Assembly: GCA_015039465.1 (NCBI GenBank)
Contig: MU130567.1
Location: 139,239 to 203,238, forward strand
Direction of reading: 5' to 3'
DNA: 64,000 bases
Source: Phlegmacium glaucopus
Taxonomy: Eukaryota; Basidiomycota; Agaricomycetes; Agaricales; Cortinariaceae
Under the pieces are notes generated by a model. That model was not told the DNA's origin. It did not search any database and worked only from the letters and a program-made list of their open reading frames with translations. This document shows positions 36,280 through 47,593 of this stretch, piece after piece. Made by a program: the position numbers and the translations under genes. Numbering within the stretch: position 1 is the first letter of the stretch; each line of letters starts with the position of its first letter.

Positions 36280-36740
36280 GCTCCAACCGAGACACAGTGA
36301 CAGATCGATTGCGGATCAAAAAGGGTTAATGGCATTTTGGATCTGCCTTTTACTAGTATCAGGACCTCTGAACTCGTTTTCTAGTATGAACAGGTCGTTA
36401 GTATTGTGTTTGTCCTAGACTTTATTCAACCGTTGTTTTGTTCCCTATACCTTTACCAGACTTTGGTCGTACATTTCGGTATGCGATATTACTTCTCTGA
36501 GAAGCCGCATTCTTGACAGTGACACGGATTCTTGTTCCAAACATCAACAGGGGACATACCTCGATTAAACACGGCGAATAATGGTACGTAGATATACGTC
36601 TGGGTAATTTTGATGCCAAATAATAGGACATTAAGTATCAGGCCAATGAATGACTATGATCAAACAATATCTAGTGAACAAAAAGAAAAACGATTGAAAG
36701 GTTAAGTACACTCACACGAATTCGGCTGGTCCCCCCAAAT
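36280..36740. pseudogene. Rearranged DUF6534 remnant with internal inversion (array unit 3)
   Basis: 36600-36740 matches the minus-strand first two exons of the other units (GAATTCGGCTGG, then the KLFIGL region, partly deleted). Sequence 36280-36592 matches exons 3-5 in the opposite orientation, coding on the plus strand (FVLDFIQPLF-type helix at about 36390). The inversion joint lies near 36592, at GTACGTAGATATACG. The ATG is lost. Everything downstream of exon 5 is replaced by the DUF6699 insert. Confidence 0.85.
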
Positions 36741-37473
36741 TGTGAGAAGCAGGCAAGTAGGAGGTAGTAGAATGAAAAAGACAACCAAAAATTCCCTTTT
36801 GCGGCAAATATTATGGCAGTGGAGTAACATGCTTTGTTTTCGGATCAGCTCCGAGTCCTTTTGAGGCTATCAGTCGGGGATCGAACAGATTTTTAGGCTG
36901 CAAACCTAAGCCACTGACTGAGCCAAATGAAGAATTGAGCAGACCGAACTGGTGTTCAGACTATTAGAAGTTGTTTGTGGAGCTCGAGAGGAGACTGAGG
37001 AGCAGGCCTGGTATTCGTTGGATGCCTCTAGCAGTAGTGTACACTGCCTTCGGTCACGGTGAAAGAAATAAAAAATCTCCATATTTATGACGATTCGAAG
37101 CCAGTAATATTTATGACGATGATCCCTGGAACATCTAAGTTCCTGGCACCATGGAATGTGAGTATGCCGTAAGTCATATATGGGTCGCAAGGGTGCAGGA
37201 ACACAACTTGCAAGACAGATCACAATTGGAAGGGAGACGAAAGAATTAGTAAATGGAATAGAGGTCATTAAATAATTAATGTAAACAACTGGTGTCCACA
37301 CCTGAATCATGAGACAAGAAAACATGTCTCCTTCTTTTGTCGAGTTGTTGGCATTATCGTCGGATTCTGGTTTACTTGTTGATACATAAGCGTTTGCAAA
37401 ACTACTAACCAGGCTGAAGTTTTAACCGTTGACCATTTACATTCACTTGCTAATTAATTCCCATTCTATTAAC
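36741..37473. other. Conserved spacer of array unit 3
   Basis: Same spacer as in the other units (tRNA-like B box at 36878-36886, then the start of unit 4 at about 37329). No gene. Confidence 0.6.
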
Positions 37474-39378
37474 TCAACTTTTAAGTCCTCGCTCGCAATC
37501 CAGCTCAGCGCCACAACTGTCCGTCACTTCGTACCGTTGCTGTGAGCCTAGTTCTATGCAGGAGTCCTGGAACCGTGACGAAAGTCCGTCGATTAGTATG
37601 ATCCCGTTATGAGAACTGAAAACAAAAAGAAGACTGACTTGCGTTGTGGCAACGTGGCCTGAAGTTTTGTCGGACCCCAGATCGCTGGAAAATTGCAAAG
37701 TGCTAAATTGGTCCTCGGCACTATCAGAGGCATCGTATCCCCACCCTTTACGAGAGTTCAAACTACTCAAGAAGGATGAGGTATACAATTTGGACATAAT
37801 CAAGTTCAAGAGGAGATGCCTGGAAAAGATATCACAGGTCAGCGTATTGACCTAGAACCACATACATTGTGTGGAATGTGGAATGAGCGAACATACGTCC
37901 CGCCGGGCTATAATTGAATTAGGGAGTGAATTAAATGAGATTTATACTATCGGATTCGATCTATAGAACTCGACGCACGCTAATTAGGTAGAAGACCATG
38001 TCCAGACCCCCAATGATGAGCATCATCAGACCAGTTTGCATTGTGACTAAAAACATATTAGAGCGAGCCACCCGAGTCTATATCTTGCAACAGAATAGCT
38101 TACCACGAATGATGCGATCCACCATCATATCAGACCGCCGAAAACCTGATTTATGTTTATGCTAATTTATGAGGTTCCCATTAAAAAAAAGGTAGCTTCA
38201 ACCCAGAGAGACGTACCCTTATACACAGCATGCAAATTTAGATTAATACCATGATCTTTACTCCCAGTAATGGATCAGAGTAAACTTACAAAAACCACAC
38301 CATGATGCTGGTTGTCATGATGTCTGCTAGCATTTCTGAGCAAAGCGCTACGATTGGCACAGCCTGTAACAAAAGGAAATAAAACATCAAAAGAAGAAGG
38401 ACAGTAACACAAGATGAAAAAGCACCTTGAAACTCCTGAAGTCGGCGAATTGAGGTTTTAGCTTCCCCTCGTAAGCCATGACAATGGCACAGACTGTTTT
38501 TCAACCTGGGATGAGTGAAAAACAATTTGTCACTTCAATCAATCACCTCCTCCCGATAATGCGGCTACGATCACGATGGCGACATAATACCGATTGTTGG
38601 TTAAGATCAGGATTCGCCACGCGAAGAAAAGGTGAACGATGGCAGCAGTTATACCCTTCGAAGTGTCAAGAAAAACGGGGATCAGGCTGAGCAGAACGAG
38701 TAGAATGATACAAATACTGACCGACATTGTCGGGACTGACCATGACAAGAAAATATGAGCTGGCGGCGATTGAGTAGGCATTTTAAAACCATACCTACGG
38801 CAAACACTACACAGTAGTCGTTATTGAGTCATATTTTGAGTCAAGCGAGGTTAGCAACCGCGTACCAGTATTCGCCGTGTTTAATTGAGGTATGTCCCCT
38901 GTTGATGTTGGAAAAGGATCCATGTCAAGAATGCGGCTTCTCAGAGAAGTAATATCGCATACCGAAATGTACGACCAAAGTTTGGTAAATATATAGAAAA
39001 CAGAACAACGGTTGAATAAAGTCTGCCACAAACACAATAATGACCTGTTTATAGTAGAAAACGAGTTCAGAGTCTTGATAAAAGGCGGATCCAAAATGCC
39101 ATTAACTCACCCATATTTTGATCCACAATGGATCTCTGAACATACATACACAAACGGAATTTTGAGAGTTGTCACTGTGTCTCGGTTGGAGGTATTACAT
39201 ACTTTTTCGAATGGATATAATAGAGATACGTCTGAGTGACGTTAATGCCGAATAATAACACGTTAAATATCAGTCCAATGAACAATTTGCCAGCACTATG
39301 ATCAAAACAAATATCATCTAGTGAACAGAACGGTAGAAAGATCAAGTACACTCACACGAATTCGGCTGGTCCCGCCAT
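37474..39378 (-). CDS. DUF6534 seven-helix membrane protein (array unit 4)
   Basis: Complete paralogue. It begins MAGPAEFV joined to AGKLFIGLIFNVLLFG through donor GTGAGT and acceptor CATAG; the same splice pair also works for units 1 and 2. Helices include FVADFIQPLFCFLYIYQTL, AAIVHLFFAWRILIL, SEMLADIMTTSIMVWFL, QTGLMMLIIGGLDMVFYLI and the motif KLYTSSFLSSLNSRKGWGY. The tail ends CGAELDCERGLKS. About 14 exons keep phase; the putative one-base exon is at 38217. Length is about 305 residues. Family function is unknown. Confidence 0.85.
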
Positions 39379-39639
39379 AATCGAAAGTGAGAAACAAGCA
39401 ACTTCAAGTTATTGGAGGTAGTAGAATGAAAAAGACGGGCGACATTTTCATTTTGGAAGGTCTTTAAAAAGACAGTAAAAGGAACGCCGTGAAGTTAAAT
39501 CAGTCGATATCACTCAGATGAGTCGATGTCGACCGGAAAGCAGTACACTCCGATACACAAGTTAATTAATACATGGGATTTTGACAGCTGTCTTGAACGT
39601 TGAACGTTGAACCGTCAAATGATTGAAGCTGACCAAACA
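39379..39639. other. Upstream region of unit-4 gene
   Basis: Conserved with the upstream regions at 30520 and 33563. It presumably holds the promoter. Confidence 0.5.
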
Positions 39640-40595
39640 CAGGTGGCAAACAAGTATAAGTGAGCAAAATAAGAACAAAAAAAGGATTCAAGCACTGGTT
39701 AAAGGTCATACAAAGCAGATATCTAGACCAATTTTTCTAATAGCATCACAAGCAGAATAAGGATTTTAAAAAAAAAATATATCAAGTAGTCTAAACATGA
39801 TATATATCTATTAATTAAAAGAATAGCCCCAGATCTACATTGTATATTGTATTGTTCATCATTTGTTGCACATTGTTCATCATATCATTGTACATTGTTT
39901 GTCATGTGTTGTTCATCATGTGTTGTTCATCATGTGTTGTTTGTCATATCATCATATGTAACTTTGGTTGTGTTGCCAGTGATGTATCAGTGATACAATG
40001 ACATGCTCATAGTTGTAGTTGCTTGTAGTTAATAAAGAAAATGAAGAAAACACACACATACACACACACACATCCTGGTGGTCTTCATTCCCAGGTAGTA
40101 GTGCTGCCCTCAGTGCCATGGCATAATAAGGGAAGGAAATACCCAAAGTGAGGTGTTTACCATATTGTCAGGTCCATTGTTGTTGTTGTCCCAAGTGACA
40201 TGGCAGGTGGAGGAGGTGGTGGTGATGATGGAAGTGTTGTTGATGTGGCGACTTAGTGATGTTCAAGTTGTGACATGGTTGAATGTTGAGCATTATGTTT
40301 TGTTGAACTTGAAAGAAATCATGGAAAAAAATTGAAGGCAGTTTTTCTTGCTCTACTTTTATCCTTGCCGTCCTTGAATCTTGATGCTTTTTCACTTTAT
40401 ACCTTGCCAGAAATTGTCTATTACTACCAAACTTGATTTGTTCTTGAAACTACATTTCCAACTTGTAGGTTAAGTACTTGCTCCTTAAATATTAGTTGAA
40501 AAAAAGTAGCTCAAGAAAGACTCAAGCTGCAAAAGGGGTCAAAGTAGCTGTCAACTAAAAAGGTGTTTTAAATTTTGCTGGTGGCCTAATATACA
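39640..40595. other. AT-rich insertion in unit 4 with simple repeats
   Basis: Replaces about 100 bp of spacer present in units 1 and 2. It contains a degenerate TGTTCATCATGTG tandem repeat (about 39845-39955), a CA-dinucleotide run (40050-40074) and A-runs. No ORF of note and no clear terminal repeats. Possibly a non-coding transposon or introgressed spacer. Confidence 0.55.
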
Positions 40596-41138
40596 TCCTA
40601 CAATCGGATAGAGAGTCCCAATCAGGATTCGAACACATTTTTAGGATGCAAAACTGAGCTAAACAAACTAAGACCGAACTGGTGTTCAGAATAGACTCGT
40701 GTTTGTGAGTTCGAGAGGAGTCGAGACTGAGGAGCAGGCCTGATCTTCGTTGGATGCCTCTAGCAGTACCGTACACTGCCTTCGGCCAAAGAAATGAATC
40801 TCTACATTCACGACGATTCGAAGCCAGTATCGATGGTCCCTGGAGGTCATGATGATATATGAGGTCGTTCATCGGAGGATAAAAAGTAGCGAGAGGGAAA
40901 ATTTAAAATAGTATACTGCCTACAGGATAATAATCGATATAGTCACTAGCAATGGGCTAGAATTGAACGCAAAGCTGAGGTCAGCTGCAAGGGTGCAGAA
41001 ACACAAGACAGATCACAATTGGAAGGAGACGAAAGAATTACACGGAATAGAGGTCATTAATTACAAAGAAAATGTAAACAAAAACAAGGATTGGCGTCCA
41101 CGTGAACCTACACCTGAATCATGAGACAAAAAAACATA
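40596..41138. repeat. Terminal spacer remnant of the array
   Basis: Matches 30864-31457 (spacer of unit 1) with a tRNA-like B box at 40625-40634. It ends abruptly where the flanking single-copy gene begins. Confidence 0.8.
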
Positions 41139-41199
41139 GCGCGATATTTAAAAGATGGAAAGACCTGATAGTAACCTTCACATCGTGGGAGACGCTTCG

Positions 41200-42340
41200 T
41201 CAAATGGAGACGCTAACAGCTTCGGTCTTCGTTCCATTAGTTGCACTGCCACTTGCGTTTGTCGCCAAATGGGGATCGATCGTGGTCTCTGTATGGGTCG
41301 AACCAGAGGCACTGGAAGGTGTTGTCGTGGATGCGGTTTGGTTCTCAGTGAAAGGAGTCCTGAATGGCGTAGGTCCTACGATTGATCGATGAAAGCGAGC
41401 ACGGAAATCATTTGCAGCAGCAGCTTGACTTGGATCGGCCGGGCCAGGACCGTTTGGATGGGGGAATGGAGCTGGAGCTGGAGCATGAGATTCATGCTGG
41501 GTAAGATCAACAGGATAGGGAGGAGGCATCCCGGGCGGCTGACCTCCATTTTTCGCAACTTGCTCAGCGTAATGCATTCTGCGCTGAATCATCAATCAGT
41601 AACCCCAATATTGCTTATATAAATAGACCGCCCACTGAATGATCCCAGCGATCCCAAGCATCTGCAATGATGGGCTCTAGCGAGGCAAGTTCTTCGTTTG
41701 ACATGTTCAGTGTGCGGAGTAGATGTTGCTTGAGTAACGGAGCACAAGAAAAAGATAGCAAAAGTGTCGAAGCAAAGGTTTGACCTCCCATTGGTCCTCC
41801 TTGAGGAAATGGCGCTTCCAGCTGGGGGTGGGGTGGAGGGAGCTGTTGAAGATCAGGTGGCATCACAGGATGGTACTGGCCATCTGGAGTCGCTCGATAA
41901 ACTTCCTCCATTCCTTGCATCATCTCGTTACCCATCTCAAGTCCTAGATCCCGCAATCTTCTTTGCTTTACCAGTTGTCGGTGTTTTCGCTGCCGCTCCC
42001 GCGCAGCCGCACGGACCCTGTCCCTTCGTACCTTTTCTTCGGGGCTGAGTTCTTGGTATTCAGATTGCTGAGGCTGAGGCTGGGTTGGTACTTGCTGCTG
42101 CTGCTGCTGCTGTAGATGTTGATCCTGTTGTTGTTGGTGCTGCTGCTGCTGAAGAGCTGCTTGTTGTTGGTTGTCTTCCGCTGAAGAAAAGGCCATGATG
42201 CCCATACCAGCATTCCTACGATCCCTCTCTCTCTTTCTACGCTGGCGCTCTGCTGCCTTTTCGCGCTTGATCTTCTGACTTTCAGTCTCACTCTCCCTAG
42301 GTCTTTTGCGGGATGTGTTGGGCTGCACATTAGTGTCCAT
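41200..42340 (-). CDS. Basic, polyglutamine nuclear protein (bZIP-like basic regions)
   Basis: Two exons (42340-41636, 41583-41200) give 362 residues. Near the N-terminus is a strongly basic helix (KIKREKAAERQRRKRERDRRN), then a Gln-rich tract (QQQQHQQQQDQ). A second basic helix follows (RDRVRAAARERQRKHRQLVKQRR), running into leucine/methionine-spaced LRDLGLEMGNEMM. The middle has a Pro-rich loop and a conserved-looking helical part (LLKQHLLRTLNMSNEELASLEP, DAWDRWDHS, RRMHYAEQVAKNGG). The basic regions suggest DNA or RNA binding, but the leucine spacing is too short for a proper zipper, so a transcription-factor role is only inferred. Exon 2 is Pro/Thr/Ser-rich. I do not recognise a named family. 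Confidence 0.75.
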
Positions 42341-43031
42341 GTTGACTGAGACTTGTTCTTCGTGGAAAAGGGGAATCTCGCTCCCTGGATTCTATTTCTC
42401 TCGATGTTTTCAGCTACAGCCAGCCTGCACAGAATACTGAGAGGCGTGATGCTAGGTGTGACCTGCGCGACGGCTTCAGAGGTCGTACAAGTGACAATAT
42501 CGTGACGGAACAGTGACGGGAGGGTAAGGAGGAGTTGTCACAACAACATCGTTTGATAACATTCAATCGTGGGAATAACAAGTTAAACAACACGTGCCTG
42601 GCATTTATGTTTATTATTATTAATAAGGTAGAACATCACGTGTCATTACTGATCTGTGATATTCATGATTAAAGTCGTGACAGTTGCGTGACAGTGATAT
42701 GGCAGAGTTTGTGATCCATATTTTGGATATATGCATTGCCTCCCGAAGTGTAAATGTGCATGCTGATTGTTGTACATAAAAAATTAACGTTAATTAACCC
42801 CTGCTTGACAAGGGACCCATTGTACGACTTTGCTCCTAGGATTCGAAGAGATCATATACTAAACCACAGCTTGAACTAGTAGTAAACGTGATGTTTGACT
42901 CGCATATGGTGCTTGTTGAATCGTCGACATAAAATGTGGAAAAGCACAGATAGAAAAAGGGTTTACTCAGCAGAGATGCTGAAGCCAATGGCCAGAGGAA
43001 GCCAGATGAGGGGAACCAGAGTCGTTCGGGG
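42341..43031. other. Spacer between the polyQ gene and CENP-C
   Basis: No gene. AT-rich with several CACGTG-like or GTGACA words (for example ACACGTGCC at 42591). It serves as promoter of the polyQ gene and 3' region of CENP-C. Confidence 0.5.
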
Positions 43032-45069
43032 TTATTTCCCAATGGGACTTGCCATAGACGCGGCACGTCCATTTGGTGTTGGCAAATTAGTCCTCGTCGA
43101 CGGCACTCCTACGCTCGACGATCGCACAACCGATTTCCGTCTTTGTAAGTCGGCAGCTGCCTCAGCCCTAGCAACTAATTCGTCCATATTCATGTTCACC
43201 TTCCGAGCTTGAGCGAAGAACAATTTCGCATCTCGATTGGATACATTTTCAATCAAATAGGTGTTCCCTATAGGCGGATCATGTCTTCAATGATATTTAT
43301 GTGAATGAAAAATGTAAACCGACCTCGTGGAACCATGAACATGCCGCCCGTGGTGACAACCGAGGAGGTGTTATAGATTTTGAAGTTCACAGCACCTTCG
43401 ATCACATAAAACACCTGGCCGAGAGTTAGCTATGGTAGTGCTAATATGGCATGGCATCTCACATATGTGTTATCCTTCGCAGCCTTACTCGGTTTGATAC
43501 TATCGGGTGGTATAATTAATTGACCGGCGGCCATGAAGTCGTCGTCTCCAAATATCTTGTCGAACGACCAATTGTGGTTCAGAGCCTGTCGGGGTTCAAC
43601 CATCTTTGCCGTCCACACAATACCTAGAGAAATAGAGTGTCGTTAAAACAGAGAACCCGAAAATGAATGGAAAAGCGGTCTACTAACGTCGCTCAACTTC
43701 TTCTTTGGTAGTAAAATGGATAACGGTACACTTCGCTTTAGTTTTATCATCCCAACCCTCCTCGGGATTTACAACAGGTAGCGCTGGTGGGATAACGTCT
43801 TCCGCTGCTTCAAGGGCTTTGCTCCGGCGAGTAGGTCCTCTTTTGCGTTTAGTTCCGAGTGTTACAGTAGCTTCCTTTGGTATTCGAATGATTTCTTTAA
43901 TCTGCGGCACGAGGATGGGACCAGAGTGATGAGTTCTGCCATATACCAGCTTTTCACCACGCCAATACTCAAGAGGTCTGTAATGTTCGCGTTGACTTTT
44001 TCTGATACCCTGTCGCGGCGCTAGATTAATGCCAAGTGAGATAAATAGACTGGAGGACGGGAGGCAAATGGCGCACATCGATTCTCTTTCTTTGTTTTGC
44101 TCTCCGTTGGGGCCTTGTGAGGATTCTTAACCTCGCCTTTGACCTTCTTGACGGACGGTTGAGGTTCTTGTTCAACTTCCATATCGTCTTCGCTATCTCG
44201 GTCTGATCCTACATCTTCCAGTTCTTGTGCAATTTCATCTTCCACATCTTGATCAGGCTCCTCATGTAATGCTGTCTTTCGCTTGCCTTTGTCTTGCTTG
44301 CTCTTCGATGGCGTATCCTGCATAGCATCTGCTTCCTCTTCTTGACCATCCTCACCCTCACCCTCATCTTCATCCTGATCCTCTTCAATTCGAGCAAAGC
44401 TTTTCCGAGGCGATACTTGGTGGGGCGATCGACTCTCCTGCGGTGAGTAATTGTCGAAGGGGTCGGGGCCCATATCATTTTGGTCGCCTGGATCTGGAGA
44501 GCCGGTGTCCGGTTCGGGTTCGTATATGCGCGAGGCCCTGGACGGACCCGGTACAACACTGTTCCTTGCATTTCTCTGCAAAGAAGTATTTGGTCGCGGG
44601 GAGGGTATCTTGTCGAAGTCGATGTCCGATGTTCGTGCCACAGGACGAACGGATGATTGGGTACGAAGTGATCTGGCAGGTGAGACAGGTGGCCGTGCGT
44701 CAACTAGATATTGTACAGGACCTGTAGTAAATATTAGAGACAGAAAGAAGTTTTTTTAAAAGTCATTAAATACATACTGTCCAATTGCATGGACTCTTCC
44801 CCGCCATCGTCACCATAGTCGTCCTCGTCCTGATGTGCTGCTACAGACAAACTCTTCTTTCTCCTCTTTGGTCGAGGCGGCGTGCGCCCATCTGCTTGTT
44901 GGATAACTTGCTCGAACAGCTCAAACCCATCTGACTGGCGTTCGACATGTTGAACGGCGATACCTGTCTTCTTACCGACTTCGGGGTTGTCACCTCGGTA
45001 AGGTATATGGGCTTTTAGGGGCCCACGTCGTGATATGCCCAGACTGCTCTTGCGTGGAGTTTTCGGCAT
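43032..45069 (-). CDS. Inner kinetochore protein CENP-C (Mif2/Cnp3)
   Basis: Six exons (45069-44778, 44721-44077, 44020-43688, 43623-43463, 43414-43324, 43267-43032) join in phase for 585 residues. The N-terminal block has KAHIPYRGDNPEVGKKTGI, the fungal Mif2 N-terminal signature. A long acidic disordered middle follows (GEGEDGQEEE). At residues about 313-350 lies the CENP-C motif (PRQGIRKSQREHYRPLEYW, then RGEKLVYGR), whose arginine and aromatics dock on the nucleosome acidic patch and the CENP-A tail. The C-terminal cupin dimerisation domain runs about 445-535 (FYVIEGAVNFKIY, TTGGMFMVPRGNTYLIENVS, AKLFFAQARKV). CENP-C links CENP-A chromatin to the Mis12 complex. The gene is divergent from MTU1. 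Confidence 0.95.
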
Positions 45070-45191
45070 TTCTGATGGTCTGAAGGCTATACGCCAAATG
45101 AAGAGAGCAATTGAGTCGTGTTCGCGACACTTTGTTTAGGCCGTGGGAAATCAACATCTTTGGACCTTTCACGCGTTGTTTGGCCTCAAAA
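45070..45191. promoter_or_regulatory. Short bidirectional promoter, CENP-C / MTU1
   Basis: Only 122 bp separate the two start codons, so the 5' UTRs and promoters of both genes must share this stretch. No TATA box is evident. Confidence 0.6.
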
Positions 45192-46784
45192 ATGATGTTC
45201 ACTCGGCTTTCGATTCACCGCTATTTTGCTCGAGCATATTCTGGATACAATGTACCAAGAAAGGGAGACAAAGGTAAGTTTATGCACAAATTTTCTCTGA
45301 AAAAATACTGATATAATTATTAGTTGTTGTTGGTATGTCCGGCGGCGTAGATTCCTCAGTCACTGCTCTTCTTTTGGCAAAGCAAGTATGTCAAAAAATA
45401 CAAACGTAGCCAACATCATCAAACGAATGCTATTGCTAGGATTTTGATCTTTCTGGTGTTTTCATGCGGAACTGGGACACTCGAGACGAATTTGGCACGG
45501 ACACAGGATGTGAATGGGAAAAGGATTGGCAAGATGTGCAATTAGTGTGCAAAAAGCTTGATCTTCCATGCGAATTGGTGCGTTGTTTTCTGTCTAGCCT
45601 GCGTTCTGGCTCAAAAATTTCCCTTTAGATTGATCTATCACGGGAATATTGGAATCGAGTTTTCGAACCATCATTGAAGCAATGGGAACTGGGAGTCAGC
45701 CCAAATCCAGATGTTTGGTGCAATAAGTTCGTTCCTGAACATTGAGATTCTATGTTTTTACGCTGATACAAGAATCTAGAGAAATTAAATTTGGTGCCTT
45801 GTTAGAGAGATTGCCCTCCAACAACAAACTTTATGACAATGCATGGCTCGCCACAGGTAAGTATATCGTTGATTGATTCTCAGAGTCTAATGTTGAACTT
45901 TGGCAGGTCATTACGCGCTTAAAGGGTGGTCCTCAGACTGTCGGCCGAAACTGCTCCGTCCAGTTGACCGCCATAAGGACCAAACATATTTTCTTTCCGC
46001 CATCTCAGAAGCTGGACTCCGACGTGCCTTGTTTCCTATAAGTCATCTTAGAAAACCTGAAGTACGGGACTTGGCCAAGCAACATGGCTTAACAACTGCG
46101 GAACGTCCTGACAGCGTAGGGATCTGCTTCATCGGAGAAAAAGCCAGGTTCCATAAATTCTTGTGTACGTTTTTAATTCATTTGAATTGGTTTGCCTTCT
46201 GATAATCATTTTCCAGCATCGTACATTCAACCCAAACCCGGGAAAATTGTCGACAAACTCACAGGGAAAACAATCGGAGAGCACCGGGGGCTCTGGAATT
46301 TTACTATTGGCCAAAATGCCCGCATACCAGGAATGCCAGAGAAACTTTTTGTCGTGTCTAAAGATGTAGAAAACAACACGATTTATGTCGTTCCTGGAAG
46401 GTAACACACCTGGCTTCCACCATCTCATTTACCCATCTCAACCACCTCCTAGTGCACATGAATCTTTATTCACTCGAATCATTCAAGTACCGGAATTCAC
46501 GTGGATATGGAAGGATTCTCCGCCTCCAGGAATCGACCTTGTGGAAGGTGCACGCCTCCATCTTCTTCATCGTTATCGTACGCCGCCTGCCCCATGTACG
46601 GTCAGAAGGTATGCATCCCTGAATCACATTCATCCCCTAGTTGACAAAAACATATAGAAATGATAATAACGCAGTCGTCATTGAATGCGATGAACCGCAA
46701 CAAGCTGTAACCCCTGGACAGGTGGCAGTCTTATGGGACCATGATTGGTGTCTCGGATCTGGAACCATTGGTGCAACGTTCTAA
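45192..46784 (+). CDS. Mitochondrial tRNA-specific 2-thiouridylase (MTU1/Slm3, MnmA family)
   Basis: Nine exons (45192-45273, 45324-45385, 45440-45577, 45629-45726, 45780-45856, 45907-46164, 46217-46400, 46453-46608, 46658-46784) keep phase for 393 residues. The enzyme uses ATP and a sulfur relay to thiolate U34 of mitochondrial tRNA-Lys, -Glu and -Gln. The N-terminus MMFTRLSIHRYFARAYS is a good mitochondrial targeting peptide. The PP-loop is GMSGGVDSS near residues 31-39. The two catalytic cysteines are visible: Cys125 in NPDVWCN and Cys226 in GICFIGE. ATGHYA and KDQTYFL are also typical. Start ATG chosen for the presequence; an upstream in-frame stretch lacks an ATG. Length is normal. Intron 4 uses the donor GTTCGT. 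Confidence 0.95.
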
Positions 46785-47593
46785 TTTATCAACTATATAT
46801 AACGACTTCCGTACATTCTTCACATAGTTTTTTTCAAAAGTAGGGTTCTCATCATGGTCCTCTTTAATGCTTAATTAAGCATCTTCCCTTGCAGCAGCCG
46901 GCGCTTCTGTTTTAGCATGGGAACCAGGTATGTTTATTACTCATGCATTGCTCATCCTGCTTTGTTGTAACTATCTATAATAGCTGGGCTTTTGGGCACC
47001 GACCCGAGTTTCAATAGTATCCGCGCAAAACCCCCGCCCCTGCCAAACTTCGGCCTTACTCGTGAGGATACTATAAGGCACGGTGTTGTGCGAGACCCTG
47101 GCCGCCACTAGCTGACATGCAGGGATCTCATCTCCCTTGACTACGTGCAAAATTTCTAGGTACTCAAATTTGAATACCAGATTTGAATACTGCCGTCATC
47201 GTGCTGTAGGCCTAGGCTCATTGCATTCGGACACCGAGCGCTCGTGATAGATTCTAGGATGATATTGATAAACTTACTATGGTTGTTCCCTCCAATGAAA
47301 TTAAAATAGACAACAATCAATATTAATCAATGCCCATATGTCGATGGAAAAAATTTGATTGAAGTTAGTTTCTAGATAAATACAGGAAGAGATGATGGTA
47401 AGTAAAAAAAGTGTTATAAACATGTATAAGACCAGATGTCAGATATAAAACAACCATAAAAAATATGCCAAAAAAAAAAGGAGAGTATTCGCTTACTGAT
47501 ACGAGATGTCCATCCTTTGGGAAAAAAAACAAGACTTAGGATCGCTCAGAGACCTCAAAACTCCTGACTTCAAATAGAACACAAAAAGTAAGT
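46785..47593. other. Spacer with a possible small gene
   Basis: Two putative plus-strand exons (46895-46927 and 46984-47111) joined over a GTATGT...ATAATAG intron would encode AGASVLAWEPAGLLGTDPSF and a Pro-rich end PPPLPNFGLTREDTIRHGVV. No convincing first exon or ATG was found. A perfect 16-bp palindrome (ATGCTTAATTAAGCAT, 46867-46882) sits just upstream. The remainder is AT-rich with no gene. Confidence 0.35.

Larger units (their letters stand above)
28450..41138. repeat. Tandem array of four ~3 kb units carrying DUF6534 genes
   Basis: Unit starts share CTCC(TTC)TTTTGTCGAGTTG at about 28450, 31462, 34339 and 37329, giving periods of about 3.0, 2.9 and 3.0 kb. The array ends near 41138 at the same ATGAGACAAAAAAACATA word that precedes unit 2. 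Each unit is a minus-strand DUF6534 gene followed (plus direction) by a conserved ~600 bp spacer. Unit 3 is rearranged, and unit 4 carries a ~950 bp insertion. Confidence 0.9.

Noticed and set aside
28667..39378. DUF6534 units read as pseudogenes because no long ORF is present
   Set aside because: When spliced at small GT-AG introns all three keep one frame through all conserved helices.
39845..39960. CRISPR-like array of short repeats
   Set aside because: Degenerate TGTTCATC-type simple repeat without uniform spacers, in a eukaryotic genome.
41764..42048. Plus-strand ORF opposite the polyQ gene
   Set aside because: Mirror of the Gln/Pro-rich coding sequence; no independent start context or splice signals.
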